A DNA stretch of 64,000 nt, taken from Streptomyces chrestomyceticus JCM 4735. GTDB taxonomy: Bacteria > Actinomycetota > Actinomycetes > Streptomycetales > Streptomycetaceae. The translations under genes were made by a program, and so were the position numbers. The DNA is taken from positions 9,238,001-9,302,000 of the forward strand of contig NZ_BHZC01000001.1 in assembly GCF_003865135.1 (NCBI RefSeq). Reading direction: 5' to 3'. The notes below the pieces were generated by a model, which saw only the letters and a program-made list of their open reading frames with translations, was not told where the DNA came from and did not search any database. Positions 25,564-34,502 of this stretch are shown here, piece by piece (the stretch's first letter is position 1; every line of letters begins with the position of its first letter).

Positions 25564-25590
25564 GGCTCCGCCGACCGGGTCGGCGGAGCC
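25564..25590 (-). terminator. Strong 12-bp hairpin after the vWA gene
   Basis: GGCTCCGCCGAC (25564-25575) and GTCGGCGGAGCC (25579-25590) form a perfect stem with a 3-base loop, eleven bases past the stop of the leftward vWA gene. Confidence 0.75.
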
Positions 25591-25600
25591 TTCCGAGAGA

Positions 25601-26641
25601 TCAGAGCATCAGCAGCAGCCGCGTGTGCGGAACCAGCTTCCGATTCACGCTGGTGCTCTGCACGAATATGGTGAAGTCGTCATTGCGGTCGGGACTGATA
25701 CGCACTTCCTCGTCCGGCAGACCCAGCAAGGACCGGGCCTCCGGCCCCGTGTACACCCGGTCCGTCTTCTTCTCCAGTACGGCGATCTGCTTCCGCGCCT
25801 GAATCTTCTCCGACTTGCTAAGCTGATAGAAGGCGCAACCGGTACGGTACGTGTGCCCGCACTCGACGACCCATTCCCGTATCGCCGCCGCGCGAGCCAC
25901 CGGAATGAGCTGGTATTTCGACGGGTCCACCGGGGTGAGACCGGCTGCCTCGATGGTGTCCTTGTTGACCGCCTCCGCGCCGGTGGAGAAGACCGCCCGG
26001 GAACCCCGGATGCCCTGGGCCCGGCCCACCATGAAATTCTCGGTGGCCTGCTGGATGACCTGCCCCGCCTCTTCCAGGCCCCGGGTGCTGGTGGCGTCCC
26101 AGATGGCGATGTTGTCCTTCGGGAAGCCGCACTGCATGGCCTCGCGCTTGCCCATCTGGTCCGGTACGAGGACGGCAAGCGTCCAGTTGTCCTCCTGCGT
26201 CCTGATCAATTCGTCCACCGCGTTGATCAGTTCGCGCGTGCTCTTGCCGGGCGTGTCCGGGCAGCGGTGGCTCGCATTCTCCTGCCCGTCGGTCAGCACG
26301 AACGTCAGGAAGCTGTGGTCGCCGTACAGTTGCGCCGTCTGCGCCAGTTCCCGCTGCGACTTCAGCGTGGCCGCCAGCAGAGCCGTCATTCCGCCGACCC
26401 GGTAAAGCTGCTTCAGGGACGGCATCCGCAGCACGTCCTTGTCGTAAATGACGCATTCCACCGTGTCCGCGAAGGCGTACACCGTGACGCGGGTCTCCTG
26501 GCCCAGTTCCTTCGAGCGGCGAGCCAGATACGCAATCTGCTGGTCGGCGACGTCGACGACCTTACGGCTCAGGTGTGACATGGACGAACTGGCATCCAGC
26601 ACAAGAGCAACGTGATTGATGTAGTTCTGGTTCCCGGACAT
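25601..26641 (-). CDS. von Willebrand factor A-domain protein
   Basis: This 346-residue cytoplasmic protein has an N-terminal vWA domain (about 8-220). The MIDAS residues are D16-x-S18-x-S20 in LVLDASSSM, a Thr in GGMTALLAA and the Asp in FVLTDGQENASH, so metal-dependent ligand binding is expected. The C-terminal 120 residues (about 225-346) have a Lys/Glu-rich segment and no domain I recognise. No signal peptide or membrane segment is present. It stands alone with its own terminator. vWA proteins of this kind often work with AAA+ ATPases or kinases, but none is adjacent. The nearest AAA+ gene is 19 kb away in the 43-59 kb system. A link is speculation. Confidence 0.88.
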   Translation of the reverse strand: MSGNQNYINHVALVLDASSSMSHLSRKVVDVADQQIAYLARRSKELGQETRVTVYAFADTVECVIYDKDVLRMPSLKQLYRVGGMTALLAATLKSQRELAQTAQLYGDHSFLTFVLTDGQENASHRCPDTPGKSTRELINAVDELIRTQEDNWTLAVLVPDQMGKREAMQCGFPKDNIAIWDATSTRGLEEAGQVIQQATENFMVGRAQGIRGSRAVFSTGAEAVNKDTIEAAGLTPVDPSKYQLIPVARAAAIREWVVECGHTYRTGCAFYQLSKSEKIQARKQIAVLEKKTDRVYTGPEARSLLGLPDEEVRISPDRNDDFTIFVQSTSVNRKLVPHTRLLLML

Positions 26642-26782
26642 AAATGCTCCCCCTCTTCCGTCTTGGTGCTCTCACCTTCTCACCCACCACTGACAATCGA
26701 CCTTGGACGCCGAGCCGGGGGCCGGTGGCTCTCGTCCAGAGGTGGGCCGTGGTCGCGCCAGGTACGGGTGCGCCTGCCCGGA

Positions 26783-27283
26783 TCAGCGACCGGTCGAGCC
26801 GTCGATCAGTTCGCGGAGGATGTCGGCGTGGCCCGCGTGACGGCCGGTTTCCTCGATCATGTGCGTCAGTGCCCAGCGGACGCTGGGACCGGCGCGGCCC
26901 GGCCGCGGTCGGGGGACCGGCGCGTCGAGATCGGTGCACACGTCGAGCACGACGTTGGCGCGCTCGACCGTCTCGCGGTAGCGGGCCACGATGTCGGCCA
27001 CGTTGTCTGCCGGTGTGGCCTGGAACGTCGCCGGCCAGTCGGTGACGTCGTCGCCGAGGAACATCCAGCGTTCGACCGCCGGCAGGTGGTTGAGCAGGCC
27101 GAGCAGGTTGGTGCCCGACGGCACGGCGGCTGTCCGGACCTGCGGCTCGGGGGCACCGTCGACCTTCGCGGCGATCGACGTACGGAGGTAGTCGAGGAAC
27201 CCGCGCAGGACCTCGGCCTCGCTGCTTCCGGTCCGGGGCGGCGGGGTGTCGCCGCGGTGAGTGGGGCGCGTGGTGCTGGGCAA
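26783..27283 (-). CDS. DinB/DUF664-like four-helix protein
   Basis: This 166-residue protein matches the DinB superfamily DUF664 group, four-helix bundle proteins that include mycothiol-dependent enzymes of actinobacteria. Typical features are SGTNLLGLLNHLPAVERWMF with its His, and RWALTHMIEETGRHAGHADILRE, whose two His form the metal site with the earlier one. All three metal-binding histidines are visible. ATG 27283 gives a 25-residue polar lead before the first helix. A downstream start is possible. It is tandem with the methyltransferase gene about 75 bases away. Confidence 0.88.
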   Translation of the reverse strand: MPSTTRPTHRGDTPPPRTGSSEAEVLRGFLDYLRTSIAAKVDGAPEPQVRTAAVPSGTNLLGLLNHLPAVERWMFLGDDVTDWPATFQATPADNVADIVARYRETVERANVVLDVCTDLDAPVPRPRPGRAGPSVRWALTHMIEETGRHAGHADILRELIDGSTGR

Positions 27284-27359
27284 CAGGGGGCTGCCTTTCT
27301 TCGTCGAGTCTGTGTCAGGTCTTCGTCGCGGTTTGTCGAAGACGGAGCTGGCCGCCGTG

Positions 27360-27986
27360 TCACGCGGTGCGGCGGACGAGAAGGACGTGGTCGGTGACTT
27401 CGGCGGTGCGCCCGTCCGGCCCGGTCGCGATCCGGCGGGGCGCGTCGGCCCGTTCGACCGTCCATGTCTCCGGGGCCAGGCCGATATCGGCGGCGACCTC
27501 CTGCGGGCTCGGGTACCGCGTGTCGGGGTCCTGCTGCCACGACCACGGCGCGGCCGAGCCGTGGTCGACGACCAGCAGACGCCCGCCCGGGCGCAGGGCG
27601 TGCGCCGCCGAACGCAGGGCGGCCGCCCGGTCCAGGTCGCACGGTGTCTGCAGGTAATGGGCGCTGATCAGGTCGAACGTGCCGGGCGGGAAGGACTGGT
27701 GCAGGTCGTACGTCATGGCGGTGACGCGTTCGCCCAGACCGTGCGAGCGGGCGAGGGCGGCGAGCCGTTCGACCGCCACGGCCGAGATGTCGACGGCGGT
27801 GACCTGCCACCCCTGACTGGCGAGCCACAGCGCGTCGCCGCCAGCCCCGGATCCGAGGTCCAGCGCGTCGCCGGGCGGCAGGCCCGTCACCGTTTCGGTT
27901 AGGCGAGCGTTGGGCCGCGGGTCGCCGGCTGCCGACCGGGCCGCGTGGACGCCGTCCCAGAACGTGACCGCATCGGTGGCGCTCAT
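27360..27986 (-). CDS. SAM-dependent methyltransferase
   Basis: This 208-residue class I methyltransferase carries motif I ALDLGSGAGGDALWLA, the acidic end of beta-2 in VTAVDISAVAVERL, and motif IV-like FDLISAHYLQTPCD followed by LRPGGRLLVVDHG. It resembles the small TehB/thiopurine-type methyltransferases common in actinobacteria, which act on small molecules. GGAG six bases before ATG 27986 fixes the start although the frame extends upstream. It is divergent from an XRE-cupin regulator, with a palindromic operator between them, so regulation by that protein is likely. Confidence 0.9.
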   Translation of the reverse strand: MSATDAVTFWDGVHAARSAAGDPRPNARLTETVTGLPPGDALDLGSGAGGDALWLASQGWQVTAVDISAVAVERLAALARSHGLGERVTAMTYDLHQSFPPGTFDLISAHYLQTPCDLDRAAALRSAAHALRPGGRLLVVDHGSAAPWSWQQDPDTRYPSPQEVAADIGLAPETWTVERADAPRRIATGPDGRTAEVTDHVLLVRRTA

Positions 27987-28018
27987 CAAGACTCCTTCTG
28001 CCGGTGAGCGCCCAGTGT

Positions 28019-28042
28019 TGCCAGGCACCGCACGGCCTGGCA
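28019..28042. repeat. 8-bp inverted repeat in the divergent control region
   Basis: TGCCAGGC (28019-28026) and GCCTGGCA (28035-28042) form a perfect inverted repeat with an 8-base spacer in the region shared by the methyltransferase and the XRE-cupin gene. It may be a second regulator site. Confidence 0.45.
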
Positions 28043-28048
28043 CGAAAA

Positions 28049-28065
28049 CTTGCGGTAACGGCAAG
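28049..28065. promoter_or_regulatory. Probable XRE-cupin operator
   Basis: CTTGCGGTAACGGCAAG is a near-perfect 17-base palindrome (mismatches only at three central-type positions). It abuts the ATG at 28066 of the regulator gene and lies 63 bases from the methyltransferase start. The position suggests autorepression and control of the divergent gene. Confidence 0.6.
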
Positions 28066-28074
28066 ATGGGCCTC

Positions 28075-28677
28075 ATGGACCCCAATACGGACGACGACGT
28101 GCTCGACGCGGTGGGCCCGCGGCTCCGTGCGCTGCGCCGTCACCACGGCATCACGCTCGCCGGCCTCGCGGTGACGACCGGCGTATCGGAGAGCACCCTG
28201 TCCCGGCTGGAGAGCGGGCAGCGTCGGCCGACCCTGGAGTTGCTGCTGCCGCTGGCCCGTATCTACGACGTCCCGCTGGACGACCTCGTCGGTGCTCCGC
28301 GCACCGGCGATCCCCGGATCCACCTGAAACCGATCAGACGGCACGGTATGACCTTCGTGCCCCTGTCCCGGCGGCCGGGCGGGGTGCACGCCTTCAAAAT
28401 GATTATCCCCGCCCGGCCGGAACCGCTCGAACCCGCCCCGCAGACACATGAGGGTCATGAATGGCTCTACGTGCTCACCGGTCACCTGCGGCTCGTGACC
28501 GGTGACCGTGATCTGACGCTGCCGCCCGGCGAGGCGGCCGAGTTCGACACGTCCCTGCCGCACTGGCTGGGCAGCGCCGACGGCGGCGCGGTCGAACTCC
28601 TCATCCTGTTCGGGCTGCAAGGGCTGCGGGCGCACGTACGCACCGACACCGACCGGTCGACTCCCGGCCACTCCTAG
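28075..28677 (+). CDS. XRE-family regulator with cupin sensor domain
   Basis: This 200-residue regulator has an N-terminal helix-turn-helix (LRALRRHHGITLAGLAVTTGVSESTLSRLESGQRRPTLELL in segments at about 17-60) and a C-terminal cupin (about 90-185) with HEGHEWLYVLTGHLRLV and LPPGEAAEFDTSLPHW, which hold the metal/ligand-binding His and Glu residues. This architecture is common for repressors of small-molecule modification and efflux genes. ATG 28066 and 28075 are both possible. The first abuts the operator palindrome and would be leaderless. It is divergent from a methyltransferase that is probably its target. Confidence 0.88.
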   Translation: MDPNTDDDVLDAVGPRLRALRRHHGITLAGLAVTTGVSESTLSRLESGQRRPTLELLLPLARIYDVPLDDLVGAPRTGDPRIHLKPIRRHGMTFVPLSRRPGGVHAFKMIIPARPEPLEPAPQTHEGHEWLYVLTGHLRLVTGDRDLTLPPGEAAEFDTSLPHWLGSADGGAVELLILFGLQGLRAHVRTDTDRSTPGHS

Positions 28678-28722
28678 CCGCAGCCCGAGCCCCGGATCCA
28701 GCCCGGTCACCGGCTCGACCGG

Positions 28723-31700
28723 TCACAGCAGGTGCTGTGCCCGAAGGTCCGCCACATACTTGGTGATCAGGTCCTGCGACAGATGGGGGATGTCCGCCTC
28801 CCCGCCGAGGATGGCGGCCCGCACGGCCGCGCGGAATTGTTGTGCAGGCAGGGCCGATCCAGGCAGGGGCTGCTCCGGCTTCGTGAAGGCGTGCAGCAGG
28901 GGGAGCAGCGAATGCTGCCTCTGGCGGTCGGGCAGGCCGCGCAGGGCGGTTGCGAAGCGGTCGAGCCATTCGCCGTAGTCGTGGATGCGCGTCAAGGGGT
29001 GCCCGGCTGCCGTCAGCCAGTCGACGAACGTGTCGAGTGAGATGCCGTCCTCGTGCGGGTTCACGACGTTGAAGGTCCGGTAACCCTCCCGAGTGCCGTC
29101 GCCCAGCGCGGCGATGGCCCGTGCTGTGAAGTCCACGGGGAGCCCGTCGTAGTGCCCGCTGCCCGTGTCGGTGCCGGCGCCTCGGGCGTAGAAGCTGCCT
29201 GGCGCGATGCCTGTCGCCAGCAGGCTCAGCAGGAGGCGGGTGAACACGTCCGGGATGTTCAGTTGGCCCCGGTAGCGCCGGTGCGCGAGGATCATGTTCG
29301 AGCGGAACACGGCGACCGGCAGACCGTACGTCTCGTGCGCCTCGCGGAGCAGCACCTCGCCCGCCCATTTACTGGCCGCGTAACCGTCCGCGTAACCGCC
29401 GTCGAGGTCGCGCGCTCCGCAGGCTGTGCGGATGTCTGCCGTCTCGTCGGCCGCGGCTTCGGCCCCGAAGACGACGGCGACCGTCGACAGGTAGGTGAGC
29501 TGCTTGACACGGGAGGTGAGCGCGAGCCTGATCAGTTCGGCCGTACCCAGGACGTTGGGGCCGAACTGCTGGTCGTACGGCAGGACATGGTTGACGAGAG
29601 CCGCCGGGTGGACGATCAGGTCCACGGTGTCGGCCAGCCGCTGCCAGGTCTCCTTGCCGAGCCCGAGATCGGCTTCCCCGATGTCGCCGGCGACCACCTC
29701 CAGGTGTTCGGCGGCCAGATCGCGGTAGTGCTGGAGAAGGTTCGGGTCGCCGCTGTCGAAGGCCGAGTCGAGCCGTGCCCTGGCCGTCTCGTCGGTGCTG
29801 CCACGGACCACACACACCAGGGTGCCGCCGCGCTCGGCGACCCGCTCCAGCCATTCGAGGCACAGGAAGCGGCCCAGGTAACCGTTGGCGCCGGTCAGCA
29901 GGACGGTCTTCGCTTCGGGCAGCGGACCGGCCGGCCTGCCAGTCTTGGCGAGGGTGCCGATGGTGCCTGTGTCGAGGAACGCGTCCAGCTTCAGGTCGCT
30001 CGCCAGGATTCGCGACGCGCCTGGCCCGTGGACACTGTCGGCAGTCGGACGCTGGTGCCCCGCAAGGGCATTCTCGATGTGATGAGCCACCTGCCGAAGT
30101 GTGTTGACCGGGTTGATGAGGACGTCGACCGGCACGTCGACGTGGAAAATCTCCTTCAGCAACTGTGAGAACGACAGCGCGGAGAGGCTGTCACCGCCGA
30201 GTTCCAGGAAGTGCATGCCGGGCTTGACGTCACCTTGTCGGTGTCCGAGGAGGGCGCGGGGGGCCCGGAGCAAGGTCTCCTGCACCGGCTGGGACGGGCC
30301 TGCCTGGCGCAGTGCCTGAAGTTCGTCGGTCCCGCGCTCGGCCAGCTCGGTGTACAGCGCTTCGAGGCGCTCGCCGTAGCGTTTCGTCAACGCGGGCCGC
30401 AGCAGCTTGCGCACTCCGGAGAGCAGCCCGTTCTGTTGACTGAACGGCTCGGTCTCGATGAGGAAGTCCCGTGGAATCTCGTACGCGTTGAGGCCCGCCT
30501 CGGTGGCGAGGCGTTGCAGGGACTCGCGCAGCATCGACCTGAGGCGCTGGGTGTCCTCTCCGGCGCGGTCGAGCGCGTCCTGAGTGGGCACGATGACCGC
30601 GAGCAGGTAGGCACGGGTGCTGTTGCCGTACACGAAGACCTGCCGGACGAACGGACTGCCGATGAAGAGGGCTTCCAGTCGGGACGTGGCCACGAACTCA
30701 CCCTGCGACAGCTTGAGGACGTTGGAACGGCGGTCGACGTACACCAGCGTGTCGGGACCGGTGCGGGCCATGATGTCGCCCGTACGGTAGAAGCCGTCCT
30801 CGTCGAAGACCTGGGCGGTGGCGTCCGGCCGCCGGAAGTAGCCGGAGAAGAGCCGGTCTGACTTGATCAGAAGTTCGCCCCTGGGGTGCGGCGAGTCGGT
30901 CTGGAAGTATCCCAACTCGGGCACGTCCGCCAATTTGTGGTCGGTCACCGGCGGGCGCAGCACCCGGCCGTCGAGCGAGACGATTCCGGCTTCCGTCGAC
31001 CCGTAACCATTGAGCAGCCTGACGTGCAAGCAATTCTCGACGAACGCCGTCATCTCGGCGCTCAGCGGAGCCGAGGCGCTGACGGCCCACAGAAGGCGGC
31101 CGCCCAGGGTCTTCTCCCGCAACTCCTTCCGCAACTCCGCTCGCAAGTCCCCCTGTTCATGCTCCGTCCGATCGGCCGTGGCCCCTGCCGTCTCCGCCCC
31201 CGTATCGCTACGGCGGGCCAACCCGTCCTGGTAGCGCTGGAAAAGCATGTCGCTGATGCGGGGCACCATCATGAACTCGGTGGGGCGGGTCAGGGAGAGG
31301 TCTTCGAAGAGCGTCGACAGGTCGCTCGACGCCACGAAGTAGGCGATGCCCCCCTTGGCGAGCGTGCCGAACAGTACGCCCCTTCCCATCATGTGGCTCA
31401 GCGGCATGTAGTTGAGCACGATGGACGGCCGTACCTCTTGGCCAGGCACGAAGTCGACCCAGAACTGCCGGACCAGACGCTCGGTGTACATGGCGCCCTT
31501 GGGGGTGCCGGTGCTTCCCGAGGTGTAGATCAGCGAGCTGAGCGTATCGGGCGTCGTCCCCTCGGGGTACCGGGGGAGTGGTGGCAGGGCCCGCCCTCGC
31601 TCGACGACTGACGCCAACGTGTCAACGGTGACGCCTCGGCCCTGCGCGGCGAGCCGGTCGCGCGCGGAGTCCAGCCATTCCTGGTGAGTGGTGATCTCGG

Positions 31701-32337
31701 AACGGTGGCCGAGAACGACGATCCTGTCCAGCGACGGTGCGTCCGCCGCGAGCTGGAGCGCGACGTCGAGGTGGGCCATGTCCACCGCGAGCAGACGCGG
31801 CCCGGTCTGCGCGACGATGGGAGACAGGTGCTCCGCCGAGGCGCCGGCCTGGAGAGGAACGCTCACCGCACCGGAACGGACGCATGCCAGGTCCACCATG
31901 GTGTACTCGGCGCTCGTGGGACCGAGCAGCGCTACGAAATCGCCGCGGTCCACGGCGTGGCCGGGGTGGTGCCGCCACTCGGAGGCCACCGCGCCGACAC
32001 GTTCCCACAGTTCGCCGTAGGTGATCGTGTCGAAGCGCTCCAGGAGGCGCAGCGTGGTGCGGCCCGTATCCGGATCGGTGACCGGCTCCGTGGCACGCTC
32101 GCCCAGGGCGGGGCGGTCCGCGTAGCCCTCCATCACCGTGGCCACGAGGTTGGCGAGCGGGAGGCCCGGCCGCCGGATCGCCTCGGTCACGTCGTCCAGG
32201 GGTGCGGCGTCGCGGAACTGCGGGTCTGTCGCGTACAGGTGAGCGGCGCGCTGCGCGATACGTGCGGTGAACTCGTCGGTCGGGGGCTGAGCGGTATGCG
32301 CGGTGAAATCGTCAGCCGGGGGCTGCGAGTCAGACAT
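28723..32337 (-). CDS. car: Carboxylic acid reductase (adenylation-thiolation-reductase), copy 2
   Basis: This 1204-residue protein is a second complete CAR. The adenylation motif is YTSGSTGTPKG near residue 274. The carrier serine is in LGGDSLSAL near 717. The reductase glycine motif is LLTGANGYLGR and the catalytic Tyr/Lys is in YAASKWAGE. It is clearly paralogous to the CAR at 9.7-13.2 kb but divergent in sequence. The N-terminal 30 residues contain two similar units (DDFTAHTAQPP and DEFTARIAQ), an apparent local duplication. GGAGAG precedes ATG 32337. It lies downstream of a GntR/CynX-type MFS pair on the same strand, about 90 bases apart, so all three may form one unit. The substrate is unknown; CARs accept aromatic and aliphatic acids. 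Confidence 0.92.
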   Translation of the reverse strand: MSDSQPPADDFTAHTAQPPTDEFTARIAQRAAHLYATDPQFRDAAPLDDVTEAIRRPGLPLANLVATVMEGYADRPALGERATEPVTDPDTGRTTLRLLERFDTITYGELWERVGAVASEWRHHPGHAVDRGDFVALLGPTSAEYTMVDLACVRSGAVSVPLQAGASAEHLSPIVAQTGPRLLAVDMAHLDVALQLAADAPSLDRIVVLGHRSEITTHQEWLDSARDRLAAQGRGVTVDTLASVVERGRALPPLPRYPEGTTPDTLSSLIYTSGSTGTPKGAMYTERLVRQFWVDFVPGQEVRPSIVLNYMPLSHMMGRGVLFGTLAKGGIAYFVASSDLSTLFEDLSLTRPTEFMMVPRISDMLFQRYQDGLARRSDTGAETAGATADRTEHEQGDLRAELRKELREKTLGGRLLWAVSASAPLSAEMTAFVENCLHVRLLNGYGSTEAGIVSLDGRVLRPPVTDHKLADVPELGYFQTDSPHPRGELLIKSDRLFSGYFRRPDATAQVFDEDGFYRTGDIMARTGPDTLVYVDRRSNVLKLSQGEFVATSRLEALFIGSPFVRQVFVYGNSTRAYLLAVIVPTQDALDRAGEDTQRLRSMLRESLQRLATEAGLNAYEIPRDFLIETEPFSQQNGLLSGVRKLLRPALTKRYGERLEALYTELAERGTDELQALRQAGPSQPVQETLLRAPRALLGHRQGDVKPGMHFLELGGDSLSALSFSQLLKEIFHVDVPVDVLINPVNTLRQVAHHIENALAGHQRPTADSVHGPGASRILASDLKLDAFLDTGTIGTLAKTGRPAGPLPEAKTVLLTGANGYLGRFLCLEWLERVAERGGTLVCVVRGSTDETARARLDSAFDSGDPNLLQHYRDLAAEHLEVVAGDIGEADLGLGKETWQRLADTVDLIVHPAALVNHVLPYDQQFGPNVLGTAELIRLALTSRVKQLTYLSTVAVVFGAEAAADETADIRTACGARDLDGGYADGYAASKWAGEVLLREAHETYGLPVAVFRSNMILAHRRYRGQLNIPDVFTRLLLSLLATGIAPGSFYARGAGTDTGSGHYDGLPVDFTARAIAALGDGTREGYRTFNVVNPHEDGISLDTFVDWLTAAGHPLTRIHDYGEWLDRFATALRGLPDRQRQHSLLPLLHAFTKPEQPLPGSALPAQQFRAAVRAAILGGEADIPHLSQDLITKYVADLRAQHLL

Positions 32338-32426
32338 GAGTGCTCTCCTCTTTGGCCTGGGCCTGGCAGGCCCGTTCAGGTGGGGGAATCGTCATGTTGC
32401 GGGGAAGAGCGGAGCGGACCGCCTCG

Positions 32427-33728
32427 TCAGCGTGCCGAACAGCGCACCAGGCGGTTGCGCCCTGCGCCGTACCCGGCACCTGCCATGGCCGCGCTGAGGA
32501 CGACCAGCACCACGAGCGGAAGCGTCCAGCTACCCGTGCTGTCGTGCAGGATGCCGAGGAGGAGGGGGCCGGCCGCCGCCACGAGGTAGCCGACGGACTG
32601 CGCCATGCCTGCCAGCGCGGCAGCCTCGCCGGAGCTACCTGCGCGTTCGCTCTGGAAGGTCAGCGCGAGGACGAGGCACGCGCCGCCGCCCAGCCCGAGC
32701 AAGGTGCACGCCAGGACGGACAGCGCGGGGGCCGACGCCAGTACGGCGAAGCCACCGGCCACGGCGACCGAGGCGCCGACCGCAGTCCACCGTTGGTCGT
32801 GACGGCCCCGGGTGAGCAGGGGCAGGAGACTGCTGGCTGTCAGGGAGACCAACTGGTAGTAGAACAGCATCCATCCGGCCGTGGTGCTGGTCGAGCCGCG
32901 GTGCATCAGAATGCTGGGCAGCCATGCGACGGCGGTGTAGAAGGCCAGGGATTGTAGGCCCATGAACATGCTGACCTGCCAGGCCAGCCGGGACCGCCAG
33001 GGGGCCGGGCTGCGGGCCACGCCGGTGGAAGAGTGGGGTTGGTTGGATTGGAGTTGGTTGGAGTGGGGCCGATCGGATCGAGGCCGGTCGGAATGGGGCC
33101 GGTCGTCCCGCATCCGGGGCAGCCAGGCGAGGAACGCCGCGACGGTGAAGGCGACACCCCAGGCGAGAGCGGTGTGCCAGGAAGCAGGCAAGGTGTGGGA
33201 GAGCGGCGCGGAGATCCCGGAGGAGACCGCGGCGGTGACACCCATGACCGTGACGTAGAGAGCGCTGATGCCCTGGATGCGGTGTGCGGGCATGCTCCGC
33301 CGGATCAGCGCGGGCAGCAGCACATTGCCGAACGCGATGGCGGCGGAAAGGATCACCGTTCCGGTGAACAGGCAGAGCACCGAGGGAAGTGAGCGGACCA
33401 CGGTGCCGACCGTCAGTGCGCCGAGGGCGGCCACCAGCAGGCGTGCGGTGCCGAACCGGTGGGAGGCCCGGGCCACCAGGGGTGATGTCGCGGCGAACGT
33501 CAGCAGAGGGAGCGTACTCAGCAGTCCGCCCCAGCTCGATGTCAGGCCGCTGCCGCGCTCGATCGCCGGTAGCAGCGTTCCGACACCGGTGAGGCTGGTA
33601 CGCAGGTTCGCCGCTACGAGGCAGATCGCGAAGACCAGCCCGACGGATACAGCAGGCCGGGTGTGGTCGGCGGCCGGCGACTCAGAGGGGGAGCGCCGGT
33701 GGGACAGCGACGCTAACCGCGGACTCAC
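32427..33728 (-). CDS. CynX/NimT-family MFS transporter
   Basis: This 433-residue transporter has about 12 membrane segments and the CynX-like opening ICLVAANLRTSLTGVGTLLPAIE. The central loop between helices 6 and 7 contains five tandem 5-residue units (RPHSD-type) encoded by 15-base repeats at 33031-33105. The GTG start at 33728 overlaps the TGA of the upstream GntR gene as GTGA, so translation is coupled. CynX/NimT relatives move cyanate, nitroimidazole or small anions, but the actual substrate is not known. It may export a substrate or product of the downstream CAR, which is inference. Confidence 0.88.
   Translation of the reverse strand: MSPRLASLSHRRSPSESPAADHTRPAVSVGLVFAICLVAANLRTSLTGVGTLLPAIERGSGLTSSWGGLLSTLPLLTFAATSPLVARASHRFGTARLLVAALGALTVGTVVRSLPSVLCLFTGTVILSAAIAFGNVLLPALIRRSMPAHRIQGISALYVTVMGVTAAVSSGISAPLSHTLPASWHTALAWGVAFTVAAFLAWLPRMRDDRPHSDRPRSDRPHSNQLQSNQPHSSTGVARSPAPWRSRLAWQVSMFMGLQSLAFYTAVAWLPSILMHRGSTSTTAGWMLFYYQLVSLTASSLLPLLTRGRHDQRWTAVGASVAVAGGFAVLASAPALSVLACTLLGLGGGACLVLALTFQSERAGSSGEAAALAGMAQSVGYLVAAAGPLLLGILHDSTGSWTLPLVVLVVLSAAMAGAGYGAGRNRLVRCSAR
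33031..33105. repeat. Five tandem 15-bp repeats in the CynX-like gene
   Basis: Units at 33031, 33046, 33061, 33076 and 33091 are 15-base variants of gagtggggccggtcg. In the minus-strand protein they encode RPHSD, RPRSD, RPHSN, QLQSN and QPHSS. Copy number in such repeats can change by slippage. Confidence 0.85.
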
Positions 33729-34435
33729 TCACCCTCCGTCACGTGCGCTGCCCCGGCCTCGTGCTCGCGGGTGAGCTGGACGATCGCGGCCGCCGCGGCG
33801 CGGGCGCCGCTCTCGTCCCGGTCCTCGATCGCGTCGACGAGGCGCCGGTGCAGGGCGGCGTGCTCCTCGGCACCGGCGGCGTCCCAGGGCAGACCGCCCA
33901 GGGAGGAGGTGAGAGCCGTACCGAGGTGGTCGTACATCTCGACCAGGAGGTCGTTGCCGCTCGCCCGGACGACGGCCCGGTGGAACAGCGCGTCGACACT
34001 CTCGGCCGCGGACCTGTCCGCACCCGCACAGGCCGCGTCGGCGTCGGCCAACAGCTCTCTCAGTTGGCGCAGTTGGCCTTCGCTGCGGCGCAGGGCGGCG
34101 GCTCCTGAGGCGTACTCTTCGAGGACGGTACGGAGTTCGAGCACGTTGTTCCGTTGTGCGGAACTCGCTCGCCGCACCATCACCGACTGGAGCTCACTCG
34201 ACGCGCGGACGTACGTGCCGTCCCCGACCCGGGCTTCCAGCAGGCCCAGGTGCACGAGCGCACCGAGCGCCTCCCGCAGCGTGCTGCGCCCGACCCCGAG
34301 CTCTTCGATGAGCGCCTGCTCCGATGGGATGCGCGTGCCTACCGGCCAGCCGCCTGCCTCGATGTGCGAGCGGAGACTGTCGACGAGCTGCGCGGAGAGG
34401 CTGGCCGTCCGCCGCGGTGTACTGATGCGTTTCAT
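33725..34435 (-). CDS. GntR-family regulator, FadR subfamily
   Basis: This 236-residue regulator has the GntR winged helix at about 12-80 (SLRSHIEAGGWPVGTRIPSEQAL and GVGRSTLREALGALVHLGLLEARVGDGTYVR) and a FadR-type all-helical FCD domain with its conserved Asp/His set (ELRTVLEEYA, VDALFHRAVVRASGN, HAALHRRLVDAIEDRD). FCD domains bind metal and small carboxylates. The start ATG 34435 excludes ten weakly conserved upstream residues. Its TGA overlaps the GTG of the MFS gene. It probably controls the MFS and perhaps CAR 2 in response to an organic acid. Confidence 0.88.
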   Translation of the reverse strand: MKRISTPRRTASLSAQLVDSLRSHIEAGGWPVGTRIPSEQALIEELGVGRSTLREALGALVHLGLLEARVGDGTYVRASSELQSVMVRRASSAQRNNVLELRTVLEEYASGAAALRRSEGQLRQLRELLADADAACAGADRSAAESVDALFHRAVVRASGNDLLVEMYDHLGTALTSSLGGLPWDAAGAEEHAALHRRLVDAIEDRDESGARAAAAAIVQLTREHEAGAAHVTEGE

Positions 34436-34502
34436 GGTGGCAGCATACAGGCAAACGTCAGACATTTGAACATCGCATCTTTACGCGCGCCCCCGATCGC
34501 GC

